The notes: generated from the sequence alone by a model not told the origin. Counted from the first letter of the stretch, positions 6,460 to 13,830 are shown. The stretch: DNA of 14,393 nucleotides from JBNKDD01 sp050288085 (GCA_050288085.1 JBNKDD010000141.1:1-14393), one strand, 5' to 3'. Translations and numbers: made by a program.

Positions 6460-8562
6460 ACACAATCACAAAATAATATGATGCACACCCGTAGGTCTGG
6501 TCGCCTCTCCGAATACCTGGGCGGCCTGCTAGACCGCCTTCAACCCTCGGAAGAACTCGTCCTGATTGCCACCGCCCTGGTGGTTGGCCTCTTGACTGGA
6601 CTGGGAGCGGTTGGTTTCCGTTACCTGATCAAGGGCGTCGAGTGGGTGGGGTATACCTGGGTACCCCAAATTGCCCCTGGTTTGGGGAAATCCTATGTCG
6701 TTCTCGTGCCCGCCATCGGCGGGCTAATTGTTGGCCCTCTGATCTACTTCTTTGCGCGGGAGGCTAAAGGGCACGGTGTCCCCGAAGTCATGGAGGCCGT
6801 CGCCTTGCGGGGTGGTCGTATCCGCCCGATGGTCGCCCTGATCAAATCCCTGGCTTCCTCGCTATCAATCGGGAGCGGCGGTTCGGTCGGGCGTGAAGGC
6901 CCAATTGTGCAGATCGGGTCGGCTCTCGGATCATCTATCGGGCAGGCCCTCCGCCTATCAGATAACCGGGTTCGTAACCTGGTAGGCTGTGGCGCGGCGG
7001 CAGGCATCGCGGCAACCTTCAACGCCCCGATTGCGGGGGTTATCTTTGCCCTGGAGATCATCCTGGGGGAATTCAACGTCCGCTATTTTAGCTCGGTCGT
7101 GATCTCCTCGGTGGTTGCCAGCGTGATCGGGCAGGCTGTTTTCGGCACTGAGCCTGCTTTTTCCATCCCGGCCCAATACCATATCAACAGCGTGTGGGAA
7201 TTTGCCTTCTACCCGTTCTTAGGGGTGCTGGCGGCATTGGTTGGTGTGGCATTTGTGCGTGTTTTGTACTGGTCAGAAGACCAGTTCGAGAAATGGAAGA
7301 GCATCCCCGAATGGGTTCAACCGGCTATCGGCGGTATTTTGCTCGGTGGGGTGGCCCTGGCCTATCCGCTCCTGACCGGCATTACCTGGGATCGGATGCC
7401 CCAGATTTATAACGTCGGCTACGAGGTGATTGAGGGAGCGCTCGCCAATGAGCTTACCCTGGTCGTTGTGCTGGTATTGTTAGTCCTGAAACTGCTCGCC
7501 ACTGCCCTGACCCTGGGGTCGGGTGGATCGGGCGGTGTGTTTGCACCCTCACTGTTTATGGGAGCCATGCTGGGAACGGCTTTCGGCTGGTTGGTCAACC
7601 AACTGTTTCCGGGTCTGCCCGCTCCCCCAGGTGCTTACGCCCTGGTCGGGATGGCGGCAGTCTTCTCTGCCGGAGCTCATGCACCGATGACGGCGGTGAT
7701 CATCCTCTTTGAATTGACCGGCGATTACCGCATCATCCTTCCCTTGATGCTGACCGTCGTTATTGCTACCATGTTGGCTCAGTTCATGCTGAAGGGCGAG
7801 TCGATCTACACCCTGAAACTCACCCGGCGCGGTGTTCGTATTCAACGAGGCCGCGATGTGGATGTCCTACAGGGGGTAACTGTCGGCGAGGTGATGACCA
7901 AGCGGGTTGACACCGTCCCGCAGGATATGACCCTGACCGAACTGGCCGAGTATTTCAAGAATACCCATCACCACGGTTCCCCGGTGCTTGACAGCGATGG
8001 GAAGCTCTGGGGCATTATCACGACCAGCGATCTTGAACAAGCTCTGGTGGATCATCAAAAGCATCCACAAGTCGTTTCGGAGATCGCCACCACCCGCCTG
8101 ATCACGGCCTACCCCGACGAGTCGATTGGTTATGTCCTGGCGCGGATGGCCCCGCGTGGCCTGGGGCGGCTGCCGGTTGTCAGCCGGGAGGATCCCAGTC
8201 AACTGTTGGGGCTTGTCAGGCGCTCTGATATTGTCCGGGCTTACAATGTAGCCCTGGCCCGCCGGGCGGAAATCCAGCACCGCGCCAAGCGATTACATCT
8301 CCGCAACCTTGACGGCACAGACTTTCTCGAGGTGACCTTACCGGAGGGGTCGCGGGCTGTTGGGTCTACCGTCCGGGAGATCGCTGGCAAGCTGCCGGAA
8401 GATTGCGTCCTGGTATCGATCCGGCGTGATGGCGTGATCCTGATCCCGCATGGCAGCACGGTTTTGCAGCCGGGTGATCAGGTGACGGCTTTTGTGCGCA
8501 CCCAGGTCGCTGATGTTTTTCGCGGCTGCCTGAATGGGGAAGTGAACCCCAAATCAAATTAG
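6457..8562 (+). CDS. CLC-family chloride channel/antiporter with CBS pair and TrkA-C domain
   Basis: A 701-residue membrane protein. The CLC core (about 30-455) has the three ion-path signatures: GHGVPE (105-110), GREGP (145-149, gating Glu147) and GGVFAP (359-364). Tyr451 corresponds to the central tyrosine. Two CBS domains follow (about 476-533 and 539-598), which in this family sense nucleotides. A C-terminal TrkA-C/RCK-C-like domain (about 621-685) could bind a further ligand. Two ion-path positions differ from E. coli ClcA: the filter serine is His106, and the internal proton glutamate is Ile201, next to Glu200. Whether this is a channel or an exchanger is therefore open. The start is GTG, supported by GGTGAG at 6446-6451; the in-frame ATG at 6478 has no ribosome site. 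An intrinsic terminator follows directly, so it is probably monocistronic. Confidence 0.92.
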   Translation: MTQSQNNMMHTRRSGRLSEYLGGLLDRLQPSEELVLIATALVVGLLTGLGAVGFRYLIKGVEWVGYTWVPQIAPGLGKSYVVLVPAIGGLIVGPLIYFFAREAKGHGVPEVMEAVALRGGRIRPMVALIKSLASSLSIGSGGSVGREGPIVQIGSALGSSIGQALRLSDNRVRNLVGCGAAAGIAATFNAPIAGVIFALEIILGEFNVRYFSSVVISSVVASVIGQAVFGTEPAFSIPAQYHINSVWEFAFYPFLGVLAALVGVAFVRVLYWSEDQFEKWKSIPEWVQPAIGGILLGGVALAYPLLTGITWDRMPQIYNVGYEVIEGALANELTLVVVLVLLVLKLLATALTLGSGGSGGVFAPSLFMGAMLGTAFGWLVNQLFPGLPAPPGAYALVGMAAVFSAGAHAPMTAVIILFELTGDYRIILPLMLTVVIATMLAQFMLKGESIYTLKLTRRGVRIQRGRDVDVLQGVTVGEVMTKRVDTVPQDMTLTELAEYFKNTHHHGSPVLDSDGKLWGIITTSDLEQALVDHQKHPQVVSEIATTRLITAYPDESIGYVLARMAPRGLGRLPVVSREDPSQLLGLVRRSDIVRAYNVALARRAEIQHRAKRLHLRNLDGTDFLEVTLPEGSRAVGSTVREIAGKLPEDCVLVSIRRDGVILIPHGSTVLQPGDQVTAFVRTQVADVFRGCLNGEVNPKSN

Positions 8563-8584
8563 GGGGCTGACAACGTTATTCATG

Positions 8585-8620
8585 GGGGCGATGCAAACCA
8601 TAATCGCCCCTTTTTCTTTT
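8585..8620 (+). terminator. Rho-independent terminator of the CLC gene
   Basis: A perfect 8-bp stem GGGGCGAT (8585-8592) and ATCGCCCC (8603-8610) with a 10-nt loop is followed by TTTTTCTTTT. It lies 22 nt after the CLC stop and before the promoter of the next gene. Confidence 0.85.
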
Positions 8621-8634
8621 TACGATCTCGCTTC

Positions 8635-8663
8635 TTGTTGCTTCCCCCAAACTGATGTAGATT
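8635..8663 (+). promoter_or_regulatory. Candidate promoter of lipoprotein gene 1
   Basis: TTGTTG (8635-8640), 17 nt, then TAGATT (8658-8663). The start point would fall near 8670, about 30 nt before the ATG. The same layout recurs at 9656-9684, which strengthens both calls. Confidence 0.45.
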
Positions 8664-8709
8664 CTAGCTGTCTATTCGCTTCAACCGGGAGAAGCAGCTA
8701 TGAAACGTT
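8651..8709 (+). repeat. 59-nt direct repeat, copy 1 (5' cassette of lipoprotein gene 1)
   Basis: This stretch matches 9672-9730 at 57 of 59 positions; the two differences are at 8666 and 8668. It covers the putative -10 box, the leader, the GGGAGAAG ribosome site, the ATG and the first codons (Met-Lys-Arg). Identity stops within the fourth codon and, upstream, just before the -10 region. Confidence 0.9.
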
Positions 8710-9620
8710 TATTGATTCCCATTACCCTGCTGATCTTCACCGCCTGCCGGGGAATCCCCACCATAACCCCAACGCCAACAGTGGAAAGCGACGAGGTTAT
8801 TGAAGCTCGTCTGATAGAGCAGGTCAAAAGCGGCCTGACTGAACCTGCCATTTTTTGTAGCTCTGTATCCACTGACTATGCAGACAGCATGGCCGCTGCC
8901 TTTAGCACGCTGTTAGCCGATCCAGACTCGCAAAGATTCAGCTTCGATGAGCGGGTAGAAATCCTTAATGAAGCTGTCCGGCAGATCGATGAAGAGCTGG
9001 CTGAATCATCATCAGACTGGGTTGGCAGGGACAGCGGTTATATAGCCTTGGAAGAAGGCGGAACAGACCAGGATTTCCTGGTAACCCTCAGAGTCAACTG
9101 TATCATTGGCAGTCACCATGACCCAGGCTCCAGGGTATATATCTACAACGAGTCAGGAGAATCCTGGCGGGTTGGTCATCTGACCTATATTCGAGAGATT
9201 TATTGGTTGGGTGATGGCTGGATCGTCTTGGCCGATACACTGGATTCTGGCTTGTACGATTCTGCTATCTGGCATATCCGGCAGTCAGATGGCGAATGGG
9301 TGAACAATACCCTCTTTGAGACTTTCCCTTTCCTCGTCATGGATGATTTGCAGGTTGAAGATGATTTCCACAGGTTGACAGTCAATAGCCATGCCGCTGG
9401 TGGTATATGCTCCGTCCCGACTGACGAGCCAACCGATCCATTTGCCATAATCGCCGGGAGCAGAAAGCACACCTTCGAGCTGGTCGATGAGGATTACGTA
9501 CTGGTAGATACAGAGATCGAAATCGAAGAGGTGTACTTCACCCAGGATGGCGAGAGAATAGAATCTGATTGGTTAGAGCAGCACTGGCAAGGACTGTGCG
9601 AGGATTGGACTCAGCCCTAG
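8700..9620 (+). CDS. Lipoprotein of unknown function
   Basis: A 306-residue exported protein. The signal is very short: MKR, a hydrophobic stretch, and lipobox FTAC with Cys16. A brief Thr/Pro linker (to about 28) follows. I do not recognise the mature part. It is acidic, with an alpha-helical stretch at about 60-100 (Leu/Ala/Glu-rich) and then alternating Trp/Tyr/Asp-rich segments such as EIYWLGDGWIVLAD and DSAIWHIRQSDGEWV, which suggests a beta-rich, possibly propeller-like, C-terminal domain. Four cysteines occur in the mature part besides Cys16, so disulfides are possible. The ATG at 8700 sits behind GGGAGAAG. The next gene shares its 5' cassette but not its protein sequence. The export call is sure; no function is proposed. 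Confidence 0.85.
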   Translation: MKRLLIPITLLIFTACRGIPTITPTPTVESDEVIEARLIEQVKSGLTEPAIFCSSVSTDYADSMAAAFSTLLADPDSQRFSFDERVEILNEAVRQIDEELAESSSDWVGRDSGYIALEEGGTDQDFLVTLRVNCIIGSHHDPGSRVYIYNESGESWRVGHLTYIREIYWLGDGWIVLADTLDSGLYDSAIWHIRQSDGEWVNNTLFETFPFLVMDDLQVEDDFHRLTVNSHAAGGICSVPTDEPTDPFAIIAGSRKHTFELVDEDYVLVDTEIEIEEVYFTQDGERIESDWLEQHWQGLCEDWTQP

Positions 9621-9655
9621 CGTCAGCCTGAGCAGTCTTCTTGCCGGGGCGACTC

Positions 9656-9684
9656 TTGTCCTGCTGCACTGACTGATGTAGATT
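9656..9684 (+). promoter_or_regulatory. Candidate promoter of lipoprotein gene 2
   Basis: TTGTCC (9656-9661), 17 nt, then TAGATT (9679-9684). The -10 box lies inside the duplicated 59-nt cassette, while the -35 box lies outside it. A TTGT-type -35 stands at exactly the same distance in both copies. Confidence 0.45.
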
Positions 9685-9730
9685 CTGGTTGTCTATTCGC
9701 TTCAACCGGGAGAAGCAGCTATGAAACGTT
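9672..9730 (+). repeat. 59-nt direct repeat, copy 2 (5' cassette of lipoprotein gene 2)
   Basis: The second copy of the segment at 8651-8709, 1021 nt downstream, on the same strand and in the same position relative to the start codon. It carries the -10 box, the ribosome site GGGAGAAG and the first codons. Confidence 0.9.
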
Positions 9731-10743
9731 ATTTTGTTTTTGTTTTGCTGATTGCCTTCGTTGCCGTCGGATGCAGCCCATCACCGGATGAGATCACCCA
9801 ACAGACGGCGGTGGCTGAGACTCAAATCGCCGAGGCGTGGACGCCCACATCGACCAACACATCGACCCCATCGCCTACACCAACCTTAACCCCATCGCCC
9901 ACCCTGACGCCGACCAGTACCGTCACGCCCGATATCACCCGCCCGCCCTCATCCTTTCCAGATTTCTTCTCTTTGCCCATCTCCAACCAACCATTACTGT
10001 CGTCGTCGGATGATCCCAACTGCCAGCTTCCTTGTTGGCATGGAGTGACACCGGGCGAATCGACTCTGGCAGACGTTCAGGCCATGTACAATACGGTATT
10101 GAATTTCGAGGAGGATCACAGACTTGTGCCGTTATTAGAAGAGGGCATTTCCAGAGACGATATAATACCGGGTTTGTATCATGTAGAAACAGTTTGGGAT
10201 ATCGAGGCACCGGATGATCGGATGGGGTGGTTTTCTATTACTGTTGTGGTTGATGATAATTTGGAAACAGGTGTTGTTCAAGGCATAGACATATCACAGA
10301 ACAACATTGAACAATACCCGATCAGCTCCCCTCAGCAAATCATCCAGCAGTTAGGTGCCCCCGATTATATTGGTGTTGCCACATACCGGATAGGACAAAG
10401 CAGAAGAGGACTATTATCACTTTATCTCGTTTATACCAATGGATTGAGCATCAGGCAGATATATATTCAGGTGCCAACGCGAGAAGGCGAAACATTCACT
10501 TATGTTCCGGTCTGTTTATCAACCGTGCCTGATTTTACCTACGCGTACTTGGTTCCCCCTTTTGATCTCGCAGGAGGAAATGTGACCATCACGCAGCAAG
10601 AATGGATCTTTGACAGTTTAACAAGTGGTTCTTGGGGGGCAGTTGAAGATCAATTGGACATGACTATCGACGAATTTGTCGAGTTCATCTCGCAGCCTGA
10701 ACCCTGCCTGGAGATCGATTTCAACGCCGCGCCTTTTGGATAA
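9721..10743 (+). CDS. Lipoprotein with Cys-Trp-Gly/Pro-Gly motif, possibly BamE/SmpA-like
   Basis: A 340-residue lipoprotein: a signal with lipobox VAVGC (Cys18), then a long Thr/Ser/Pro linker (about 40-80) of the kind common in Chloroflexota surface proteins. The mature domain opens with CQLPCWHGVTPGESTLADVQ. The pair CxLPCW followed by G[IV]TPG is a pattern I associate with a recurrent unnamed lipoprotein family in that phylum. The GVTPGxSTxxDV and PQQIIQQLGAPDYI segments also resemble the Gly-hinge and LGxP signatures of the BamE/SmpA fold; that link is inference. C-terminal Cys residues may form disulfides. The ATG and its ribosome site are inside the duplicated 59-nt cassette. The gene converges with the deacetylase genes. 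Confidence 0.85.
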   Translation: MKRYFVFVLLIAFVAVGCSPSPDEITQQTAVAETQIAEAWTPTSTNTSTPSPTPTLTPSPTLTPTSTVTPDITRPPSSFPDFFSLPISNQPLLSSSDDPNCQLPCWHGVTPGESTLADVQAMYNTVLNFEEDHRLVPLLEEGISRDDIIPGLYHVETVWDIEAPDDRMGWFSITVVVDDNLETGVVQGIDISQNNIEQYPISSPQQIIQQLGAPDYIGVATYRIGQSRRGLLSLYLVYTNGLSIRQIYIQVPTREGETFTYVPVCLSTVPDFTYAYLVPPFDLAGGNVTITQQEWIFDSLTSGSWGAVEDQLDMTIDEFVEFISQPEPCLEIDFNAAPFG

Positions 10744-10766
10744 AATTTTGTTTGGGACAGCATAAA

Positions 10767-10787
10767 GCCGCGAAGTTCATTCGCGGC
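10767..10787. terminator. Hairpin between convergent genes, possible bidirectional terminator
   Basis: A perfect 8-bp stem GCCGCGAA (10767-10774) and TTCGCGGC (10780-10787) with a 5-nt loop sits in the 78-bp gap between convergent genes. The T-tract is weak on both strands (TTTATG on the minus side), so efficiency is uncertain. Confidence 0.5.
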
Positions 10788-10821
10788 AGTGTGTTGTTGA
10801 CTTCCGGCTTTAGGGGCAACG

Positions 10822-11592
10822 TCAGCCGCGAACCTGCCGCCTGATCCCCCTCAGTGCATTGGTAACCGGCGACCGGTAGCGGAAAGTGACGTAATGATGC
10901 CACAGCCGCGAGGCTTTGTAGCCGAAACTGCCCAGCGTATCGTTGGTGTGAACCTGGTTCCGCCAGATGTTGAAGCGGTTCTCTTCCAGCGGGGGCCGTC
11001 CGCAGGCACCCAGGTAACCCACCTTCTCGGTGATCTGCTGCACCTGCTGGTTGACCGCCTCATAAGGATAGGCCAGCACCTCGACCTCGCGCCCCAAGCC
11101 ATCTTCGAGCATCTCCTTCGAACTGCGCAGCTCCCAATCGACCTGCTCCGGGCTGAGTTGATCCAGCCGGGGATGGGTGCGGGTGTGGCTCCCAAAGTGG
11201 AATCCCTGCTCCTGCATCTCCCGGATTTCATCCCAGGACATCAAATCAGCCGCTTTATCCCCCGACTGCCCTTCCCAATTAGTCGGTTGGCCGACCCAAT
11301 CGGCAACCAGGAAGATCGTCGCCGTGAACTTGTAGCGCAGCATGATCGGCATCGCCACCTCGAAGTTATCGCGGTAGCCATCGTCAAAGGTGATCGCAAA
11401 GGATTTGCGGGTCAGCCTTTCACCGTTCATCTGGGCCTTGATGATGGCGGACAGCGGCTGGCAGTGATAGGCCCGCTGATTGAGGTAAGCCATCTGCCGG
11501 TCGAACTGCTCCGGGGTGACCGACAGCCGGTAAGGGTCTTTTGCCGGATCTACATCGGCGATCTGGTGGTAGAGGAAGACAGGGGTTTTCAT
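10822..11592 (-). CDS. Polysaccharide deacetylase (NodB/CE4 domain), short form
   Basis: A 256-residue NodB-homology protein. Motif 1 is TFDDG (catalytic Asp70, metal Asp71) and motif 2 is SHTRTH (metal ligands His136 and His140). Motif 3 is present as AYPYEAVN (174-181), with Glu where Gly is usual. It removes acetyl groups from N-acetylated sugars in a surface polysaccharide or peptidoglycan; which one cannot be told. No signal peptide is evident. The frame is open 13 codons further to a GTG at 11631 that would overlap the upstream gene. I prefer the ATG at 11590-11592, because AAAGAGG lies 11 nt before it and the family's conserved VFLYHQI follows at once. It is cotranscribed with the longer deacetylase, with a 22-nt gap. 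Confidence 0.88.
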   Translation of the reverse strand: MKTPVFLYHQIADVDPAKDPYRLSVTPEQFDRQMAYLNQRAYHCQPLSAIIKAQMNGERLTRKSFAITFDDGYRDNFEVAMPIMLRYKFTATIFLVADWVGQPTNWEGQSGDKAADLMSWDEIREMQEQGFHFGSHTRTHPRLDQLSPEQVDWELRSSKEMLEDGLGREVEVLAYPYEAVNQQVQQITEKVGYLGACGRPPLEENRFNIWRNQVHTNDTLGSFGYKASRLWHHYVTFRYRSPVTNALRGIRRQVRG

Positions 11593-11614
11593 ACAGTAAT
11601 GGACCTCTTTGCGT

Positions 11615-12643
11615 CTATAAACCACGCACACGGGCCAACAGTGCGTCAGCCCCCATCAACTTCATGATAAATGCGTCCAGCGTATCCTGGTGCAGCAAGA
11701 AAATCCGCTCGATCTCCAGCGGGCGTTTACGGACGGTTTTCAGAGCAACCGGCCCCGGCGTTAGGGTAAAGGCCAACCCGATATCCAGGTCACGCAGGGT
11801 TTGCATGGTGGTCTGATCATAATCGCCCGGCATCCCGTTGGGGTAGGCGAAGGCCGCGATCTCCTGCTGGGTCTGTTCGATGATCTGATCTCGTGAATCG
11901 GTCAATTCGCGGCGCATCTGCGCCGCATCGATCCGGGTCAGAATCGGGTGATTGACGGTGTGCGGCTGGCAGGCGATCCCGTTGGCGACCAGTTCCCGCA
12001 CCTGGTCCCAGTTCATAAAGACCTGTGGACTGGTCGGTAGTTCGACATCCAGGGCTACCTGTAACTGTTCCAGGGCGACTTGCTTTTCCACCTCCGGGAT
12101 CAGCTTTAAGACCTGGATCATCTCCTCGCGGACGGGATGCTTCTCTACAGTGAGATCGCGCATCCCGATCACCGGCAGGTCAGCCTGCTGCTTCTGGGTG
12201 TGTTTAAACAGGTAAGCGACCGCATCCCACCAGGGTAGTTTTCCGGTGTTACCGTCATCCATCCGGCTGGTCATCAAGAAGATCACCGCCGGAAACCCGT
12301 ACTTTTTCAAGATTGGCGCAGCATTCTGATAGTTATCCAGGTAGCCATCGTCAAAGGTGATCAGCAAGGGGCGCGGCGGGAGCGGCTCACCATCCCGGAC
12401 ATAAGCGTGCAGGGTCGCCAGATCGATCACGTTAAAATTCCCGGCGACGTAATCCATCTCCTGATCAAACAACTCTGGCGAGGCGCTGACGTTCGGCTCA
12501 TAATGGTCGAAGCCCGGATCGGTTGCATCGTTGATCCGGTGATAGGCCAGCACGGTCAGCCGATCTGGCCCCCAGGAAGCGCTCAACAGGCGCTCAAAAC
12601 CAACTTTATGGAGCGCTGCCGCCAGCTTATGTGCTTTTCTCAT
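11615..12643 (-). CDS. Polysaccharide deacetylase (NodB/CE4 domain), long form
   Basis: A 342-residue NodB-family protein. LAYHRI (32-37) opens the domain. Motif 1 is TFDDG (Asp98, Asp99). Motif 2 is PHTVNH (His228, His232), with Pro replacing the usual Ser before the first His. Motif 3 is FAYPNG (265-270). About 130 residues lie between motifs 1 and 2, more than in the minimal domain; the insertion includes LPWWDAVAYL and a charged helical stretch (about 165-200), as in deacetylases of exopolysaccharide clusters. It may act on a different intermediate of the same polymer as its neighbour. The start ATG (12641-12643) has only a distant AGGA. A TTGACA promoter lies just upstream. No signal peptide is seen. 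Confidence 0.88.
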   Translation of the reverse strand: MRKAHKLAAALHKVGFERLLSASWGPDRLTVLAYHRINDATDPGFDHYEPNVSASPELFDQEMDYVAGNFNVIDLATLHAYVRDGEPLPPRPLLITFDDGYLDNYQNAAPILKKYGFPAVIFLMTSRMDDGNTGKLPWWDAVAYLFKHTQKQQADLPVIGMRDLTVEKHPVREEMIQVLKLIPEVEKQVALEQLQVALDVELPTSPQVFMNWDQVRELVANGIACQPHTVNHPILTRIDAAQMRRELTDSRDQIIEQTQQEIAAFAYPNGMPGDYDQTTMQTLRDLDIGLAFTLTPGPVALKTVRKRPLEIERIFLLHQDTLDAFIMKLMGADALLARVRGL

Positions 12644-12684
12644 GAGCGGTTAGATGTCCTGTTATTATCTGGAACAAGTACCCG

Positions 12685-12713
12685 ATCTAAACATCAACCC
12701 GCTAGAATGTCAA
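12685..12713 (-). promoter_or_regulatory. Promoter of the deacetylase pair
   Basis: On the minus strand a perfect TTGACA (12708-12713) is followed after 17 nt by TTAGAT (12685-12690). It sits in the 74-bp gap after the stop of the upstream gene, so the deacetylases can be expressed on their own. The -10 box is weak. Confidence 0.5.
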
Positions 12714-12717
12714 GAGC

Positions 12718-13203
12718 CTAGTCTACAATCTCGATCCGCAGCGAAGTCTCGACATCCTCATAACCGGTCATCGAGGCCCGCACCGTCACATCTACGTGAC
12801 TGCCCCCCGTCCCGATGGGCCATGTCCAGCGGCAGTTTCCGTTCGAATCGGCGGCGACTGCCCCCTCATCTAGCCCACTGGGTTTCCGGTTGGTTGAGTA
12901 GACGGCCTCAAACTTACAAGAAGCGCCGGGCAAGGTCTCCGCGATCACCGTTCCCTGCTCGCGCCGGACGAACTTAGCCGGTTCGGCGATCAGGTTGAGT
13001 TTCAGGGCGGCAGGTTTAACTTCTTTACGGATAGGAGTTGGGATGACAATCCCCTGCCGGGAGTGTGCGCTGCTGGCCGGTTTAGCAGGCTGTTCTTCGC
13101 GTTGACCGAGCAGGTACATTATCAACCCGACACCGGTACCAACTCCCAATACCACCCAGGCCACCTGTTTAGCAAATGATTTTCCGACTTTCCTGAACGA
13201 CAC
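12718..13203 (-). CDS. Small membrane-anchored extracytoplasmic protein, unknown function
   Basis: A 161-residue protein: a short basic N-terminus, one membrane helix (about 13-33), a Pro/Ala/Lys-rich stalk (about 35-65), then a compact beta-rich domain of about 95 residues. That domain resembles an immunoglobulin-like or carrier domain by its alternating hydrophobic pattern and its ending in SLRIEIVD, but I recognise no named family. Cys96 and Cys124 could form a disulfide. The longest frame starts at a TTG (13219-13221). I prefer the GTG at 13201-13203, because GGAAAGGA lies 7 nt before it. A perfect TATAAT lies about 40 nt upstream. It sits upstream of the deacetylase pair on the same strand, so a shared role at the cell surface is possible but unproven. 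Confidence 0.75.
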   Translation of the reverse strand: MSFRKVGKSFAKQVAWVVLGVGTGVGLIMYLLGQREEQPAKPASSAHSRQGIVIPTPIRKEVKPAALKLNLIAEPAKFVRREQGTVIAETLPGASCKFEAVYSTNRKPSGLDEGAVAADSNGNCRWTWPIGTGGSHVDVTVRASMTGYEDVETSLRIEIVD

Positions 13204-13242
13204 GTTTTGATCCTTTCCCAAATAATGTCTCTGTTCTTACTT

Positions 13243-13248
13243 ATTATA
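13243..13248 (-). promoter_or_regulatory. Candidate -10 box for the membrane-anchored protein
   Basis: A perfect TATAAT on the minus strand, about 40 nt before the GTG start. No convincing -35 is seen at 16-18 nt spacing, so it may need an activator or be coincidental. Confidence 0.35.
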
Positions 13249-13296
13249 CGGGTGTTTCTCCTGATTTGTTGCCCTGCGGTACACTATGGGCGAGCA

Positions 13297-13318
13297 GGGA
13301 TACGGCCTGCCGTGTCCC
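13297..13318. repeat. Short palindrome between divergent genes
   Basis: GGGATACGG (13297-13305) pairs with CCGTGTCCC (13310-13318) across a 4-nt loop, with one G-T wobble. It lies in the intergenic region between divergent genes. GGGACACGGC-type palindromes are known to me as dispersed elements in several phyla. Only one copy is here, so the class is inferred. Confidence 0.4.
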
Positions 13319-13357
13319 CATTACAATTATACACAAGACAAGTGAAGAGAGATTATC

Positions 13358-13750
13358 ATGCAGCGAATCACCGTCAAAACCGGGCAGAACAAACAGGTGG
13401 TTGATATCACCAATATGGTCAACAAGGTTATCAAGGATCGGGGTGTATCGGATGGTCTATGCAGCGTCTTTGTGACTCACACCACCGCTGCCATCACCAC
13501 CGCCGATCTCGATCCCGGCACCGACTTGGATATGCTCGACGCTTTCACCACCATGATCCCCGATCTCGACTACCGGCACCCGCACGATCCATCCCACACC
13601 CCCGATCATATCCTTGCCACCCTGGTTGGCCCCTCGGTGACCGTGCCCATCGAGAATGGGCAGTTGGTGCTGGGAACCTGGCAGCGCGTCGTCCTGTTTG
13701 AATTCGATGGGCCGCGCAGTCGTCAGGTAGTGGTGTCACTGATCGGTTGA
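13358..13750 (+). CDS. yjbQ: YjbQ/UPF0047 family protein
   Basis: A 130-residue single-domain protein of normal family length. The signatures are clear: VTHTTAAITTAD (39-50, with His41), HILATLVGPSVTVPI (84-98) and GQLVLGTWQRVVLFEFDGPRSR (101-122). The family forms small homo-oligomers with a conserved His/Asp-containing pocket. Some members have been reported to show weak thiamine phosphate synthase activity, but the physiological role is unsettled. The usual Glu after ITT is Asp here, and the family's HGDGNAHAH segment is reduced to HDPSHTPDH, which keeps the final His84. The ATG at 13358 is preceded by a weak GAAGAGAG. It stands alone between two minus-strand genes. Confidence 0.92.
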   Translation: MQRITVKTGQNKQVVDITNMVNKVIKDRGVSDGLCSVFVTHTTAAITTADLDPGTDLDMLDAFTTMIPDLDYRHPHDPSHTPDHILATLVGPSVTVPIENGQLVLGTWQRVVLFEFDGPRSRQVVVSLIG

Positions 13751-13830
13751 GTGCAAACACATAACCCAATTTCATACTGATGTCTGATCACGGAGCGGTG
13801 TTGGACTGCACTGTGCTTGTCAGCTCGTAC

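Noticed and set aside
7867..8280. 137-codon minus-strand frame inside the CLC gene
   Set aside because: It lies opposite the conserved CBS domains, with no ribosome site and no family match.
8651..9730. CRISPR-like or attachment-site repeat
   Set aside because: There are only two copies, 1021 nt apart, each fixed at a gene start with a ribosome site. No integrase or array is present.
10894..11667. 257-codon plus-strand frame opposite the short deacetylase
   Set aside because: The opposite strand encodes a NodB protein with all catalytic motifs. The plus-strand product has no recognisable motif and is explained by codon bias.
13358..13750. A dedicated thiamine-pathway gene
   Set aside because: No other thiamine gene or TPP riboswitch is seen nearby. 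The reported activity of the family is weak, so only the family name is given.
13751..13830. Terminator or small RNA between the YjbQ gene and the last gene
   Set aside because: I see no stable stem with a T-tract and no promoter-like pair in this 80-bp convergent gap.
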